Assembly (NCBI GenBank): GCA_036336795.1
Contig: JAYZFL010000026.1
Coordinates: forward strand, 1 to 42,343
DNA: 42,343 nucleotides
Direction of reading: 5' to 3'
Origin: UBA822 sp036336795
GTDB lineage: Bacteria; Gemmatimonadota; Gemmatimonadetes; Longimicrobiales; Gaopeijiaceae
Every line of letters begins with the position of its first letter. Positions within the stretch are counted from its first letter, which is position 1. The position numbers and the translations under genes are program-made. Under the pieces are notes generated by a model. That model was not told the DNA's origin, did not search any database, and saw nothing but the letters and a program-made list of their open reading frames with translations. This document shows positions 8,616 through 17,406 of the stretch, one piece after another.

Positions 8616-9917
8616 GTGATCCGCTCTAGCATGATAGAGCCTAGGGCGGCGTTGCCACAGACATTCTTCGGATATCTCCGATCATTTGGGCCGGGGCTGA
8701 TCGTCGTGATGACGTGGATGGGGGCCGGTGATATCGTTGAAATGAGCGTTGCCGGTGGAAACTACGGGTACGCTCTCATGTGGGTCATCGTGCTGGCTGT
8801 CGCGATGCGTTACGTGTTCGTGTCCTTGATCGCAAAATACCAGCTTTGTAATCCTCACGGTGAAGGTGTGTTGGACGGCTTGGGCCGCCTGCACCGCATG
8901 TATCCACCCGTGCTCATGTTCTCCGCCATAGTGATGGGGCACGTCTACGAGTCCTACGTCACCGTAGGGATCGGTGAGGTGTTCGTGAATCTGCTCGGTC
9001 GTGGAACGGTATGGGGGTGGGCTGCGCTGTGGAACGGATTAGCTCTCGCGATTCTTTTCCGGCCGGTTTACGGACACGTGGAGCGGGTATTCAAGGTGCT
9101 TCTCGTACTCCTGACTTTGTCCTTTCTAGGAACCGCCCTCTGGGTCGGTCCTAGCCCGGCAGGAATTTTTCGGGGAACGCTGGCTTTCGCGTTACCCGAG
9201 CAGGTCGGGCGATTCAGTCCTTTGCTCATCACGACCGGCATGCTAGGTGCAATTGGGGGATCACTATTAAACCTTGTTTATCCCTACTTCCTTGAGGATA
9301 AGGGTTGGACGAAACCCAGACACCGACGGATTCAGACCCACGACTTTCTCCTCGCGATGGTCGTGATGATCGTATTGGACCTGGCGGTATGGACCCTTGG
9401 CGCTGAGCTCTTGCACGCCAAGGGTCTACAGATAAGCACGATGGATGACCTCCCTCTGCTGCTAAGCGAAGTCCTCGGTCAGTGGGGACGGACCCTTTTC
9501 TATCTCGGCATTTTCGCCGTGATGTTCACGTCTGTGGTTGGTTTCGCTCTCGGGCTGGCCCGGCTGGCCAGTCATGGTTTTCTGCGCTGGCGAGCCGGCC
9601 CGGGACCGCTTGAGGCCGACTATCACACACACTGGTCATATCAGGCCGTCGTCGTATGGTGTCTGCTGTCACCGCTTGTCTGGACCGCGCCGGGGATGCC
9701 GGGCTTCGTCACGCTGACGCTGGTAGCCAACAGTGCGCAAGTCGTCCTTATGCCTCTAATCGCTGCAGGCCTGTGGTGGATCACCGCCAGCCCACACTTT
9801 ATCGGACCGACCTATCGCAATCGATGGTGGGAGAACGCGGTCATGGGCTTTCTTTTTTTACTGTCACTATGGGCAGCGTTCGGCTCAGTTCGCTCGGTGT
9901 TAGGCGCCATTTTCTGA
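8616..9917 (+). CDS. Atypical NRAMP-family transporter (first copy)
   Basis: A polytopic membrane protein of 433 aa with about 11 hydrophobic segments and the NRAMP opening RSFGPGLIVVMTWMGAGD. In canonical MntH/DMT1 the unwound part of TM1 reads D-P-G-N and TM6 carries M-P-H, which together bind Mn or Fe. Here TM1 has GAGD (36-39) and the TM6 region reads GMLGAIGGSLLN, so the metal-coordinating Asp, Asn and Met are not in their usual places. The substrate may not be Mn/Fe. The start is GTG 8616 or ATG 8631. The gene is 12 nt behind the hydroxyacid dehydrogenase and convergent with the carbamoylase. A related protein lies at 16059-17312. Confidence 0.8.
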   Translation: MIRSSMIEPRAALPQTFFGYLRSFGPGLIVVMTWMGAGDIVEMSVAGGNYGYALMWVIVLAVAMRYVFVSLIAKYQLCNPHGEGVLDGLGRLHRMYPPVLMFSAIVMGHVYESYVTVGIGEVFVNLLGRGTVWGWAALWNGLALAILFRPVYGHVERVFKVLLVLLTLSFLGTALWVGPSPAGIFRGTLAFALPEQVGRFSPLLITTGMLGAIGGSLLNLVYPYFLEDKGWTKPRHRRIQTHDFLLAMVVMIVLDLAVWTLGAELLHAKGLQISTMDDLPLLLSEVLGQWGRTLFYLGIFAVMFTSVVGFALGLARLASHGFLRWRAGPGPLEADYHTHWSYQAVVVWCLLSPLVWTAPGMPGFVTLTLVANSAQVVLMPLIAAGLWWITASPHFIGPTYRNRWWENAVMGFLFLLSLWAAFGSVRSVLGAIF

Positions 9918-9971
9918 TAACAGGCTCATTACTCACACCATTACGTGAGAAACACAGCCAGTGTAGCACTT

Positions 9972-10910
9972 TCAGTTAGGCGTTTGGACTCCCGTCTGGG
10001 TGGCAATCGGACCGTAGTGCTCGATACGTCGATGCGCGGCGAAGTTAAAGATTGTTTCCTTGCCGAACTTAGTAACGTCCAGATCACAGTCCGCGACGAC
10101 CAGTTCATCCGTTTCAGTGTCCGCTTGCGCGACGATCTCGCCGCTAGGAGCGACAATCGCCGTTCCAGCAAACAGAGGATGACCGTCCTCGACACCGGCC
10201 TTTGCGACCCCGACCACCCACGTGCTGTTCTGGTAGGCGCCGGCCTGCATAGAAAGGTGGTTATGGAACATGCGGGTCTCGGGAGACTCGTCTGGAGACA
10301 GAGAATTGGTGACCGGAGTATTGTAGCCAAGAAGCACTATCTCGACGCCCTGAAGGCCCATCATACGATAGGTCTCAGGCCACCGCCGATCGTTACAGAC
10401 GCACATACCCATCAACCCACCCATGGTGCGCCAGACGGGAAAACCGAGATTGCCGACCTCAAAGTAACGCTTCTCCAGATGCTGATGAGTCCGGTCGTCA
10501 TCGTGCTCGACATGGCCGGGAAGGTGTATCTTCCGGTACTTACCCACGATTTCGCCTTCCGAATCGACCAAGATAGCGGTGTTGTAGCGGTGGAGCTTTT
10601 CGCCTTCTTTGATGAGTTCGGCATAACCAAACGAGAAGCCAATGCCATACTCCTTTGCTTGGTCGAAGAGAGGCTGTGTCTCAGGTCCTGGCATCTCTCG
10701 TTCGTAGAAACTGTCGATCTCTTCTTGGTCCGACATGTCCCATCGCGGGAAAAAAGTGGTGAGCGCTAGCTCAGGGTACACGATCAGGCCGCACCCCTCT
10801 TTGTGGGCCTGATGGAGCAACGCCAACATGCGTTCAACGACTACCGTCCGGGTGTCTTCCAGTTGGATCGGGCCAAGTTGGGCGGCCCCCACTCTAATGT
10901 TTCGGGACAT
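9972..10910 (-). CDS. N-carbamoyl-D-amino acid hydrolase
   Basis: This nitrilase-superfamily amidase hydrolyses N-carbamoyl-D-amino acids to the D-amino acid, CO2 and ammonia, the last step of the hydantoinase route. With the start at ATG 10910 the protein has 312 aa, and the catalytic triad falls at Glu47 (YPELAL), Lys127 (YRKIHLPG) and Cys172 (VCNDRRWPE). These are the same numbers as in the well-studied Agrobacterium enzyme (about 304 aa). The sequence around the Cys, CNDRRWPETYRMMGLQG, is diagnostic of this subfamily rather than beta-ureidopropionase. A TTG two codons upstream is an alternative start; AGGAG lies 4 nt from the TTG and 10 nt from the ATG. It is the last gene of the hydantoin cluster, 42 nt after the hydantoinase. 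Confidence 0.92.
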   Translation of the reverse strand: MSRNIRVGAAQLGPIQLEDTRTVVVERMLALLHQAHKEGCGLIVYPELALTTFFPRWDMSDQEEIDSFYEREMPGPETQPLFDQAKEYGIGFSFGYAELIKEGEKLHRYNTAILVDSEGEIVGKYRKIHLPGHVEHDDDRTHQHLEKRYFEVGNLGFPVWRTMGGLMGMCVCNDRRWPETYRMMGLQGVEIVLLGYNTPVTNSLSPDESPETRMFHNHLSMQAGAYQNSTWVVGVAKAGVEDGHPLFAGTAIVAPSGEIVAQADTETDELVVADCDLDVTKFGKETIFNFAAHRRIEHYGPIATQTGVQTPN

Positions 10911-10952
10911 CTTCAAAACTCTCCTGCGTTCTTGTAATTAATGGTTGCCGAA

Positions 10953-12380
10953 TTAGTCATCGAGCCTGCTTAGGAGCTCCGCCGTCTGGGGATTACCTCG
11001 CCGGAGAAGCCGTCCGGCTCCCGGCTTTCCTACGACCTCACCCCCATGCCAGACGAGTTGACCCCTGGACAGTGTAGTCACAGGCCAACCTTCGATTTCC
11101 ATTCCTTCGTACGGCGTGTAATCCATGTTGTCATGTAAGCCATCAATGGACAGCGTTACGTGCTGTTCGGGGTCCCAGATCACAATATCTGCATCAGAAC
11201 CGACCATGATCGTGCCCTTTCTCGGATAGAGCCCGAAGATCCGTGCCGGGTTCGTTGCGGTCAGTTCGACGAAACGCCGGAGATCGATCCGCCCCTTACG
11301 AAATCCTTCCGAAAACAAGATCGGAAGACGTGTCTCGAGGCCTGGCACACCGTTCGGGATCCGGTTGAAGGGCGCGGTATCTCCGTGAACTTTCTTTCCT
11401 TCCGGATCGTTGAAGCGGTAACCAGCATGATCAGAGTGATAGGCCTGAATGACGCCCTCGGTAATGCCCTCCCAGATGAACTCCTGCGTCGCAGGGCTAC
11501 GAGCTGGCGGGCTGAACACGAACTTCGCGCCCTCAAAGCCTGGACGGTCCATGTCACCATCGGACAGCACTAGATACTGAGGGCACGTTTCGCCCAACAC
11601 CGGAACACCACGCACCTGTGCCCGGCGAACCTCTTCGATAGCTTCTTTAGTCGAGAGGTGCACGACCAAAATCTCAGCTCCTACTGCCTCCGCCAGAGTA
11701 ATGATGCGATACACCGCCTCGCGTTCCGACTCCGGCGGGTGAGCCATCGCGTGGAATCTGGGAGCGGTATCTCCCGACTTTAGGAGCCGTTCGATACTCC
11801 ACATGATAAGATCATGGTTCTCCGCATGTACCATCGTAATCACTCCGAGGTCACGCGCTTTTTCGAGTACGTCCAGAACTTGACTATCGTCGAGTCGCAC
11901 CGGGTCGTAAGTCATGAAGATCTTGACCGCTGTGTGACCCTCGGCGACGAGGCTAGGAAGCTCATCTTCGAGCACGGTCGGCGTGGGATCCGAAACGATC
12001 AAGTTGAAGCCGTAGTCGATCACAGATTTACCTTCGGCTTTCTGTCGATACGCCTCCACTGCTTCCCTTAGCCCTTCACCCTTACGCTGGGGAGCGAAGG
12101 GGATGATAGTGGTGGTTCCCCCGCACGCCGCTGAAATGCTGCCGGACATGAAGTCATCAGCGGTTTCGACTCCGAACGATGACAGTTGTGCGATGTGACA
12201 ATGCCCGTCGATCCCTCCTGGGAGAACCAACTTCCCTGAGGCGTCGAGGATTCTCTTGCCCCCATCAATCGAATCACAGAGCTCAGCCACGACCCCATCT
12301 TTGATCCCCACATCGTGCTCAATCAAATCAGACTCAATGACAACATGGCCACCGCGGATGACAACGTCGAAGTCAGTCAT
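10953..12380 (-). CDS. D-hydantoinase / dihydropyrimidinase
   Basis: This zinc amidohydrolase opens 5-substituted hydantoins or dihydropyrimidines to N-carbamoyl amino acids. The 475-aa protein has the complete binuclear metal site: His60 and His62 (GHCH), the Lys153 expected to be carbamylated (AVKIFMTY), His185 (MVHAEN), His241 (VVHLST) and Asp317 (HSDH). The small N- and C-terminal beta-sandwich parts are present, with the ending DIVIWDPEQHVTLS. The start ATG 12380 is only 3 nt after the racemase stop and has no SD of its own, so it is probably translated by coupling. The racemase and D-carbamoylase on either side favour hydantoin over pyrimidine as the physiological substrate. Confidence 0.93.
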   Translation of the reverse strand: MTDFDVVIRGGHVVIESDLIEHDVGIKDGVVAELCDSIDGGKRILDASGKLVLPGGIDGHCHIAQLSSFGVETADDFMSGSISAACGGTTTIIPFAPQRKGEGLREAVEAYRQKAEGKSVIDYGFNLIVSDPTPTVLEDELPSLVAEGHTAVKIFMTYDPVRLDDSQVLDVLEKARDLGVITMVHAENHDLIMWSIERLLKSGDTAPRFHAMAHPPESEREAVYRIITLAEAVGAEILVVHLSTKEAIEEVRRAQVRGVPVLGETCPQYLVLSDGDMDRPGFEGAKFVFSPPARSPATQEFIWEGITEGVIQAYHSDHAGYRFNDPEGKKVHGDTAPFNRIPNGVPGLETRLPILFSEGFRKGRIDLRRFVELTATNPARIFGLYPRKGTIMVGSDADIVIWDPEQHVTLSIDGLHDNMDYTPYEGMEIEGWPVTTLSRGQLVWHGGEVVGKPGAGRLLRRGNPQTAELLSRLDD

Positions 12381-12383
12381 GTC

Positions 12384-13037
12384 TCAGGAAAGAAGTGCGG
12401 TGCCGAGCGCGAATGCCGCTGCGGCCTGAGTCGGTTCGACAACAGGTAGGCCAACTATCTCCTCCAACCGATGGCGGTTATCGGCCATTCCCGAACATCC
12501 GAGGATAAGAACATCAGCTCCATCTTCGTCACGCAATAGTTCAGCCGCATCTCTTATTCCATTGAAGGCACGCACTGGATCGGCAAGCTCCGTAACTCGT
12601 AGCCCGATCGCCCGATCTCCAGCGCATCGTGACTCGAAACCCAACTTGCGAATCTGGTACGCATGCCGAGGAATCGACTGCTCTAGAATTGAGATCACAC
12701 CGAACCGCGACCCCTTGGTCATGGCTGTCAGCATCGCAGACTCGGCAATCCCGAAGACCGGTTTTGCCGAGAGCTCTCGAGCTTCCTGAAGGCCCGGGTC
12801 ACTATAGCACCCGATCACGAATGCACTGACATCTTCTTGTCGCGTACGAATCAGATTACAGATCGGAGTGACGACTCCCGCTACTTGATCGTCCGTTTCG
12901 ATCCCGGCCGGACCCTCTTCCAAGGTCACGCACTCGAGGACAGGACCGTGAGGTATCCGGAGCGACTCAACAGCCGCGTCCATCTTGTCGGTGACCGCAG
13001 TTGTCGAATTCGGGTTGATGATGACGATGGGTCCCAT
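12384..13037 (-). CDS. Hydantoin racemase (Asp/Glu racemase superfamily)
   Basis: This enzyme racemises 5-monosubstituted hydantoins so that a stereoselective hydantoinase can use both enantiomers. The 217-aa protein opens with the family motif IVIINPNSTTAVTDKM and has the two catalytic cysteines in pseudo-symmetric positions: Cys77 (VIGCYSDPGL) and Cys181 (LILGCSGMA). Length and motifs match HyuE-type racemases rather than glutamate racemase. It starts 7 nt after the upstream permease stop and ends 3 nt before the hydantoinase, so it belongs to the same transcript. A related allantoin racemase role is possible, but the neighbouring carbamoylase is of the D-amino-acid type. Confidence 0.9.
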   Translation of the reverse strand: MGPIVIINPNSTTAVTDKMDAAVESLRIPHGPVLECVTLEEGPAGIETDDQVAGVVTPICNLIRTRQEDVSAFVIGCYSDPGLQEARELSAKPVFGIAESAMLTAMTKGSRFGVISILEQSIPRHAYQIRKLGFESRCAGDRAIGLRVTELADPVRAFNGIRDAAELLRDEDGADVLILGCSGMADNRHRLEEIVGLPVVEPTQAAAAFALGTALLS

Positions 13038-13044
13038 AGTCTCT

Positions 13045-13719
13045 TTAGGTCGCTCTCACGAGCATTCGCCTCTCCATCCGACTGAGGAGACGTACGAAAG
13101 GCCACAGTAATAGGAAATAGGTACCGGCAGCCAGGATGAGCGGAGTCGGATTGAACGTGAGTCCCTGGGCAATGCGAGCCATACGGAGAAGTTCCGGAAG
13201 GGCAACAACGCTGGCCAAAGAGGTAAGTTTCACCACTTCCAGCGTGTTGCTGACCAGATCCGGGAGTACTGAGCGGATCGCCTGAGGAAGAATCACAAAA
13301 CGCATCGTGTGGATACGGTTGAGGCCTGTCGACCGCGCTACCTCCCACTGGCTCCGTGGAATGCTTTCGATGCCAGCCCGAAGGATTTCACCGTAGTAGC
13401 TCGACGTATTCAACGTGAACGCGAGTGCAACCGCAAGAAAAGGTGAGAGGATGATCCCCATGAACGGAAGCCCGTAATACACAAACACAAGGAGTACCAA
13501 CGGTGGGAAGGCTCGGAATAAATCCACATAGACAATTATGAGCACGTTCAACCAACGGCGTCCTAGGTTGTGGAGTACCGCTAGAAGGAGCCCCGTGGTG
13601 ATACCCAGTGGTATGACGAGAAAACATAACTTGACAGTCATCCAGAACCCCCGCACGAGATATGGAGCACTAATGCGCATGACCTCGGGGTTCAGAAAAC
13701 TCTCGATGAGGCGGTCCAC
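13045..13719 (-). CDS. Polar amino acid ABC permease (second of pair)
   Basis: An inner-membrane permease of the HisMQ/GlnP type, 224 aa with about five TM segments and the EAA loop that docks the ATPase (SQWEVARSTGLNRIHTMRF followed by ILPQAIR). The frame is open much further upstream, but those residues overlap the other permease gene. GTG 13719 gives an N-terminus (VDRLIESFLNPEV) aligned with that of its partner (MIESFLNVNV). It lies 5 nt after the partner's stop, with GGAGG 11 nt upstream. It forms an importer with the adjacent permease, ATPase and binding protein. Membership of the hydantoin transcript suggests uptake of hydantoins, N-carbamoyl or D-amino acids. Confidence 0.87.
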   Translation of the reverse strand: MDRLIESFLNPEVMRISAPYLVRGFWMTVKLCFLVIPLGITTGLLLAVLHNLGRRWLNVLIIVYVDLFRAFPPLVLLVFVYYGLPFMGIILSPFLAVALAFTLNTSSYYGEILRAGIESIPRSQWEVARSTGLNRIHTMRFVILPQAIRSVLPDLVSNTLEVVKLTSLASVVALPELLRMARIAQGLTFNPTPLILAAGTYFLLLWPFVRLLSRMERRMLVRAT

Positions 13720-13724
13720 AGCGT

Positions 13725-14387
13725 TCAGTGCCTCCAGGAGAAGCGGGATTCGACCCAGCGACTCAGAGCCACGAGAGGCAAGAAAATCACCAGATAGGCG
13801 ATCGCTGCGAGCGTGAGCGGCGAAGCGTTGGCAGCCTGGGCCTGAGCGCTTGACGCTTGATTTAGGATTTCTGGAACGGCCACTACCGACGCAAGGGCCG
13901 TGCTCTTCCCAATCGCGATTGCTCGGTTCGTGAGCGGTGCAAGCCCTAGGCGCATTGCCTGCGGCAGGACGACATACCAAAGAGTCTGAAGAAAAGAGAA
14001 GCCGGTTGAGAGGGCTGCCTCCCACTGGCCTTTGTCCACCGAGAGGATGCTCGCCCAGAAGATTTCTTCAGAAAACGCAGCCAACACAAGGCTCAGACAA
14101 AGCCAGGCCGTGACGAAACCGGAGAGTTGCACATTCACGTACGGGAGAGCGAAGAAGACAACGATCAGAATGACGAGGGGAGGGATTGCCCTGAAAGCGT
14201 CAACGAAGAGAACTACGAACAAGTTAACGATCTTGAATTGAAACGCCCGGAGAGTAGCGAGGGCAAGCCCAAGTACTGTTCCCGAGGCAATGACCAGGAT
14301 CGATAAGGCAAGAGTGACCCATAATCCGGAGATTATGGCTGGCAGCACGCGTGCCATGACGTTCACGTTCAAGAAGCTCTCGATCAT
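13725..14387 (-). CDS. Polar amino acid ABC permease (first of pair)
   Basis: A 220-aa HisMQ-family inner-membrane permease. TM segments are visible at about 15-40, 50-75, 85-105 and near the C-terminus. The EAA loop reads GQWEAALSTGFSFLQTLWY followed by VLPQAMRLG. Its ATG overlaps the ATPase stop by four bases (ATGA), a typical coupling arrangement, and the next permease begins 5 nt after its stop. The N-termini of the two permeases are alike (ESFLN, then a charged/hydrophobic stretch), consistent with an old tandem duplication producing a heterodimeric channel. Confidence 0.9.
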   Translation of the reverse strand: MIESFLNVNVMARVLPAIISGLWVTLALSILVIASGTVLGLALATLRAFQFKIVNLFVVLFVDAFRAIPPLVILIVVFFALPYVNVQLSGFVTAWLCLSLVLAAFSEEIFWASILSVDKGQWEAALSTGFSFLQTLWYVVLPQAMRLGLAPLTNRAIAIGKSTALASVVAVPEILNQASSAQAQAANASPLTLAAIAYLVIFLPLVALSRWVESRFSWRH

Positions 14388-15142
14388 TGTACCGTTAGAA
14401 TCCGCTTCAGGAAGCGTCGTGTCCGCTCGTGACTCGGTGAGGAAAAGATTCGGTCCGGAGCACCTGATTCGACAATTTTACCTTCGTCGAGAAAAACCAC
14501 CTGGTCCGCAGCCTCACGGGCGAATTGCATCTCGTGACTGACAATAAGCATTGTCATTCCGGATTCTTTGAGTTCCCGAATGACCCTGAGCACGCTGCCG
14601 ACGAGTTCTGGATCCAACGCGCTCGTGGGCTCATCCATGAGAAGAATGCGTGGCTCAAGAGCAAGGGCTCGTGCTATTGCCACCCGCTGCTGCTGCCCAC
14701 CTGAGAGTTCACTCGGATAGGCATCAGCTTTTTCCGACAGGCCGACCTGCCCTAAGACAACGCGGCCACGCTCTTCGGATTCTTCCGGTGTCTGTCCCAC
14801 CGTCTTCCGCAGAGCAAGCGTGATGTTAGCAAGTGCGGTGAGGTGTGGGTAAAGGTTGAAGGACTGAAAAACCATCCCCACGTGCCGACGAAGCTCGTTG
14901 ATGTCGACGCTCGGTGACGCGATATCCTTTCCATCGAATCTGATGAATCCGCCGGTGGATTCCTCAAGTCGATTACAGCATCGCAGGAGGGTGCTCTTTC
15001 CCGATCCCGACGGCCCAATGATGAAGACCAGCGCTTCGCGGTCAACTTCCAGATCGATCCCTTTTAGAACTTCAGTGTCGCCGAAGGTCTTACGCAGACC
15101 CTCAATTTCAAGGATCGGAGGCCGCGAATGGATCAGTTGCAC
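14384..15142 (-). CDS. Polar amino acid ABC transporter ATPase
   Basis: The ATP-hydrolysing subunit of the importer (GlnQ/HisP type, 252 aa), located on the cytoplasmic face. Walker A is GPSGSGKST at 43-51, the Q-loop is Gln93 (VFQSFNLYPH), the signature is LSGGQQQRVAIARAL (146-160), Walker B is ILLMDEPTSALDPE with Asp170 and Glu171, and the switch His is in IVSHEM. The start is GTG 15142, overlapping the end of the binding-protein gene by 10 bp. No clear SD is present, so translation is probably coupled. It overlaps the downstream permease by 4 bp. Confidence 0.93.
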   Translation of the reverse strand: MQLIHSRPPILEIEGLRKTFGDTEVLKGIDLEVDREALVFIIGPSGSGKSTLLRCCNRLEESTGGFIRFDGKDIASPSVDINELRRHVGMVFQSFNLYPHLTALANITLALRKTVGQTPEESEERGRVVLGQVGLSEKADAYPSELSGGQQQRVAIARALALEPRILLMDEPTSALDPELVGSVLRVIRELKESGMTMLIVSHEMQFAREAADQVVFLDEGKIVESGAPDRIFSSPSHERTRRFLKRILTVQ

Positions 15143-16029
15143 AGAGGGCTGTGGGGCGTGGGATCGTACCCCGCCATCCCCGGCTCACCGTAACCCTCCA
15201 GGACAGTGATAGCCGCCGAGCCCTCTGCCGGGGGATCGCCGAACCACTTCTCGAATAAACGTGACATCGTACCGTCGGTCTTCATGCACTCGAGGAGTGT
15301 TTCGACTCGGTTCCGATACTCCACATCATCGTTGCGGAATGCTGCCGAGAACTTGCTTCCGCTCTTGATGGTGTACGTTGTTCGGACGAGGGGGCTCTGC
15401 ATTGCAGCCCACTTAGCTACGCTCTCTCCAGCCAGGCTCGCAAAAGCGCGCCCAGTCAGCACCGCTTGGACCGCATCCGCATTTTTCCCGTAGCGCTGAA
15501 CCTCAATGTCATAGAGTTCCGCGTTTTCAGTTGCCCAAACGTCGTAGACTGATCCGTTGTTGACAGCGATTGCCTTTCCACGGATATCCTCAAGTGCCTC
15601 GATCTCTGGTGCGTCGTCCTTCGTCAGAAACGTGTAGTCGGTATCGAGGTAGCCCTCTACGAAAAGAACCTCTTGCGAGCGTTCGTAAGTCATCGTCGTC
15701 GGTGCAATAATAAACTCGAATCGCCCCGCACTTAGCCCCGCGAAAATTCCGGACCATTCCTGATCAACGATGTCGTAGCCGGGACGGCCTAGGCGCCGTG
15801 CAATCTCTTCGGCAAGATCAATATTGAATCCTTCCGTCGAGCCGTCGGGCCTGGCCATCGCGTGCGGAGCGAACCCGACGTCTGCGGCGACGAGCAGTGG
15901 GCCGTCTGGAGTTCCGGGGATGTCATGGGTGGTCTCCCTCAAGTCCCCAGCTGACCTTCCATCAGTTCCACACCCTGCCTGAGCAAGACTCAGGAAGAAT
16001 GCGAGCGTTGAGGCACGGGCAAATGGCAT
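15133..16029 (-). CDS. Amino acid-type solute-binding lipoprotein
   Basis: The extracytoplasmic substrate receptor of the ABC importer, SBP family 3 (PF00497-like). The start at ATG 16029 gives 298 aa with a lipoprotein signal ending in LAQAGC, so the protein is membrane-anchored. The mature domain has the family pattern VAADVGFAPHAMARPDGSTE, then GFNIDLAEEIARRLG, the hinge segment GLSAGRFEFIIAPTTMTYER, and a second lobe starting IRGKAIAVNNGSVYD. The first lobe normally grips the amino-acid backbone with Arg/Asp residues. The actual ligand is unknown, but position at the head of the hydantoin gene set points to hydantoins, carbamoyl or D-amino acids. Confidence 0.9.
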   Translation of the reverse strand: MPFARASTLAFFLSLAQAGCGTDGRSAGDLRETTHDIPGTPDGPLLVAADVGFAPHAMARPDGSTEGFNIDLAEEIARRLGRPGYDIVDQEWSGIFAGLSAGRFEFIIAPTTMTYERSQEVLFVEGYLDTDYTFLTKDDAPEIEALEDIRGKAIAVNNGSVYDVWATENAELYDIEVQRYGKNADAVQAVLTGRAFASLAGESVAKWAAMQSPLVRTTYTIKSGSKFSAAFRNDDVEYRNRVETLLECMKTDGTMSRLFEKWFGDPPAEGSAAITVLEGYGEPGMAGYDPTPHSPLCN

Positions 16030-16058
16030 ACTCCGGCTCTTCCCCTTTCCGTTCAAGC

Positions 16059-17312
16059 TCAGAAGCGGACGTAGACAGAGAAACCGGCGGCGAAGGTCAT
16101 CATTACGATCCCTACAAGCGCCCACAGTCTCAAGCCCTTGTTCGGGCGCATCGCCTCATCTTCTATCAGTCGCGTCACACAATAGTAGTTAAGGCTGTAT
16201 AGCACCGGTGCCAACATAAGCGTCACGACACCCACATACATGACCACTAGAGCAGGATTCGGGATTAGCGTGTTCATGATGAGTGAGAAGGTGAAAATTA
16301 CCACCATGAAAATCCAATACGCCGGGTTCGACTGTTTCTTTAGAAACAAGTTCTCAGGAAACAGTGTCTTCATGATGGTTGAAAAAGCTCGTGGAAAGCC
16401 GTCCATAACCGAATAGACGGAAGAGAAGAGTGCCGCGAAGGCGCTAATCATGAAGACGGGGAACATCCAAGCCCCGAGGAGTTCGGTGTAGATCTGAGAA
16501 ATCGTCAAGGCCACTTCAATTCCATCCGGAACAAGCCCTCGCGGCCGCAACAGCGTGGCTCCTAGCGAGAGTAGCATCACACCGAGCACGGCCGAGAGCC
16601 CATAGCCAACGAGCAAGTCGCGCTGGCCAAAACCGAGTATACGCTTGGGGACGTTCGTCTCCTTCTTCCAGTATTTCAGATGCTCGACGGCCCAGAGCGA
16701 TTGCCACACGGCGACGGTAATCCCTGTCGGCATCAGGCCGAAAAGCGAAGCTACAAGGAGTGTCGACGCATCCGGGAGTGAGGGCACGAACATGCGCCCG
16801 AGGTCGTTGACGGTGGGTGGGCTAGCGAAGAACGCGATTATCGTGCCGAGGGCGAGCACTCCCATCATTAGCGTCGCACCGGATTTCAGCATTGGATACT
16901 TGCCCGTCTGATGTACTGTAATCGTGAAGAGACCCAGGACGAACAACCACACTGGATACGAGAGTTTCCCGATGGTCACCACAAGGATCGAGGCGGTCAC
17001 CGACATTACAGCGGACAGAACCGTCAACCCCTGGATAACGGTGATTCCGAGAAAGACAAACAGGGCCCAATTCTTTGGGCCCGGGATTTTTTGAAATCCC
17101 CCGATCAGTGACGTCTCGGTTGCTACGGCGTAACGTGCCCCGAACTCGAAGGCCGGATACTTGATGACATGGGTGAAGAGGACGAGCCAGAGCAGATCGA
17201 ACCCGAAGCGAGCCCCTGCTACAGGTGCTAAAACAATATGACTGGTCCCGATAGCCGTGGCGGCCATGATCATGCCGGGGCCAAAGCGGTTTAAAGATCG
17301 ACCAATATTCAT
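16059..17312 (-). CDS. Atypical NRAMP-family transporter (second copy)
   Basis: A polytopic membrane protein of 417 aa with about 11 TM segments, opening LNRFGPGMIMAATAIGTSH like NRAMP proteins. At the TM1 metal site, where MntH has D-P-G-N, this copy has G22-T-S-H25. At TM6 it reads LMPT (193-196) where canonical members have M-P-H. The essential Asp and Asn are therefore missing, and Mn/Fe transport should not be assumed. Its stop is 29 nt upstream of the binding-protein start on the same strand, so it may head the hydantoin operon. It differs clearly from the copy at 8616 but shares its overall architecture. Confidence 0.78.
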   Translation of the reverse strand: MNIGRSLNRFGPGMIMAATAIGTSHIVLAPVAGARFGFDLLWLVLFTHVIKYPAFEFGARYAVATETSLIGGFQKIPGPKNWALFVFLGITVIQGLTVLSAVMSVTASILVVTIGKLSYPVWLFVLGLFTITVHQTGKYPMLKSGATLMMGVLALGTIIAFFASPPTVNDLGRMFVPSLPDASTLLVASLFGLMPTGITVAVWQSLWAVEHLKYWKKETNVPKRILGFGQRDLLVGYGLSAVLGVMLLSLGATLLRPRGLVPDGIEVALTISQIYTELLGAWMFPVFMISAFAALFSSVYSVMDGFPRAFSTIMKTLFPENLFLKKQSNPAYWIFMVVIFTFSLIMNTLIPNPALVVMYVGVVTLMLAPVLYSLNYYCVTRLIEDEAMRPNKGLRLWALVGIVMMTFAAGFSVYVRF

Positions 17313-17406
17313 GGCCCGTTAGTCCTAGGAAGCCGCTCGTCCCTTATGGTGGTGTTAATCATCAGAGCCTCTTGGTTTAGCAATTTACGAGTTGAGAGCA
17401 GCTACG

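Noticed and set aside
9918..9971. CTCAC/GTGAG inverted repeat between convergent genes as terminator
   Set aside because: Only a 5-bp stem with an 8-nt loop and no T tract.
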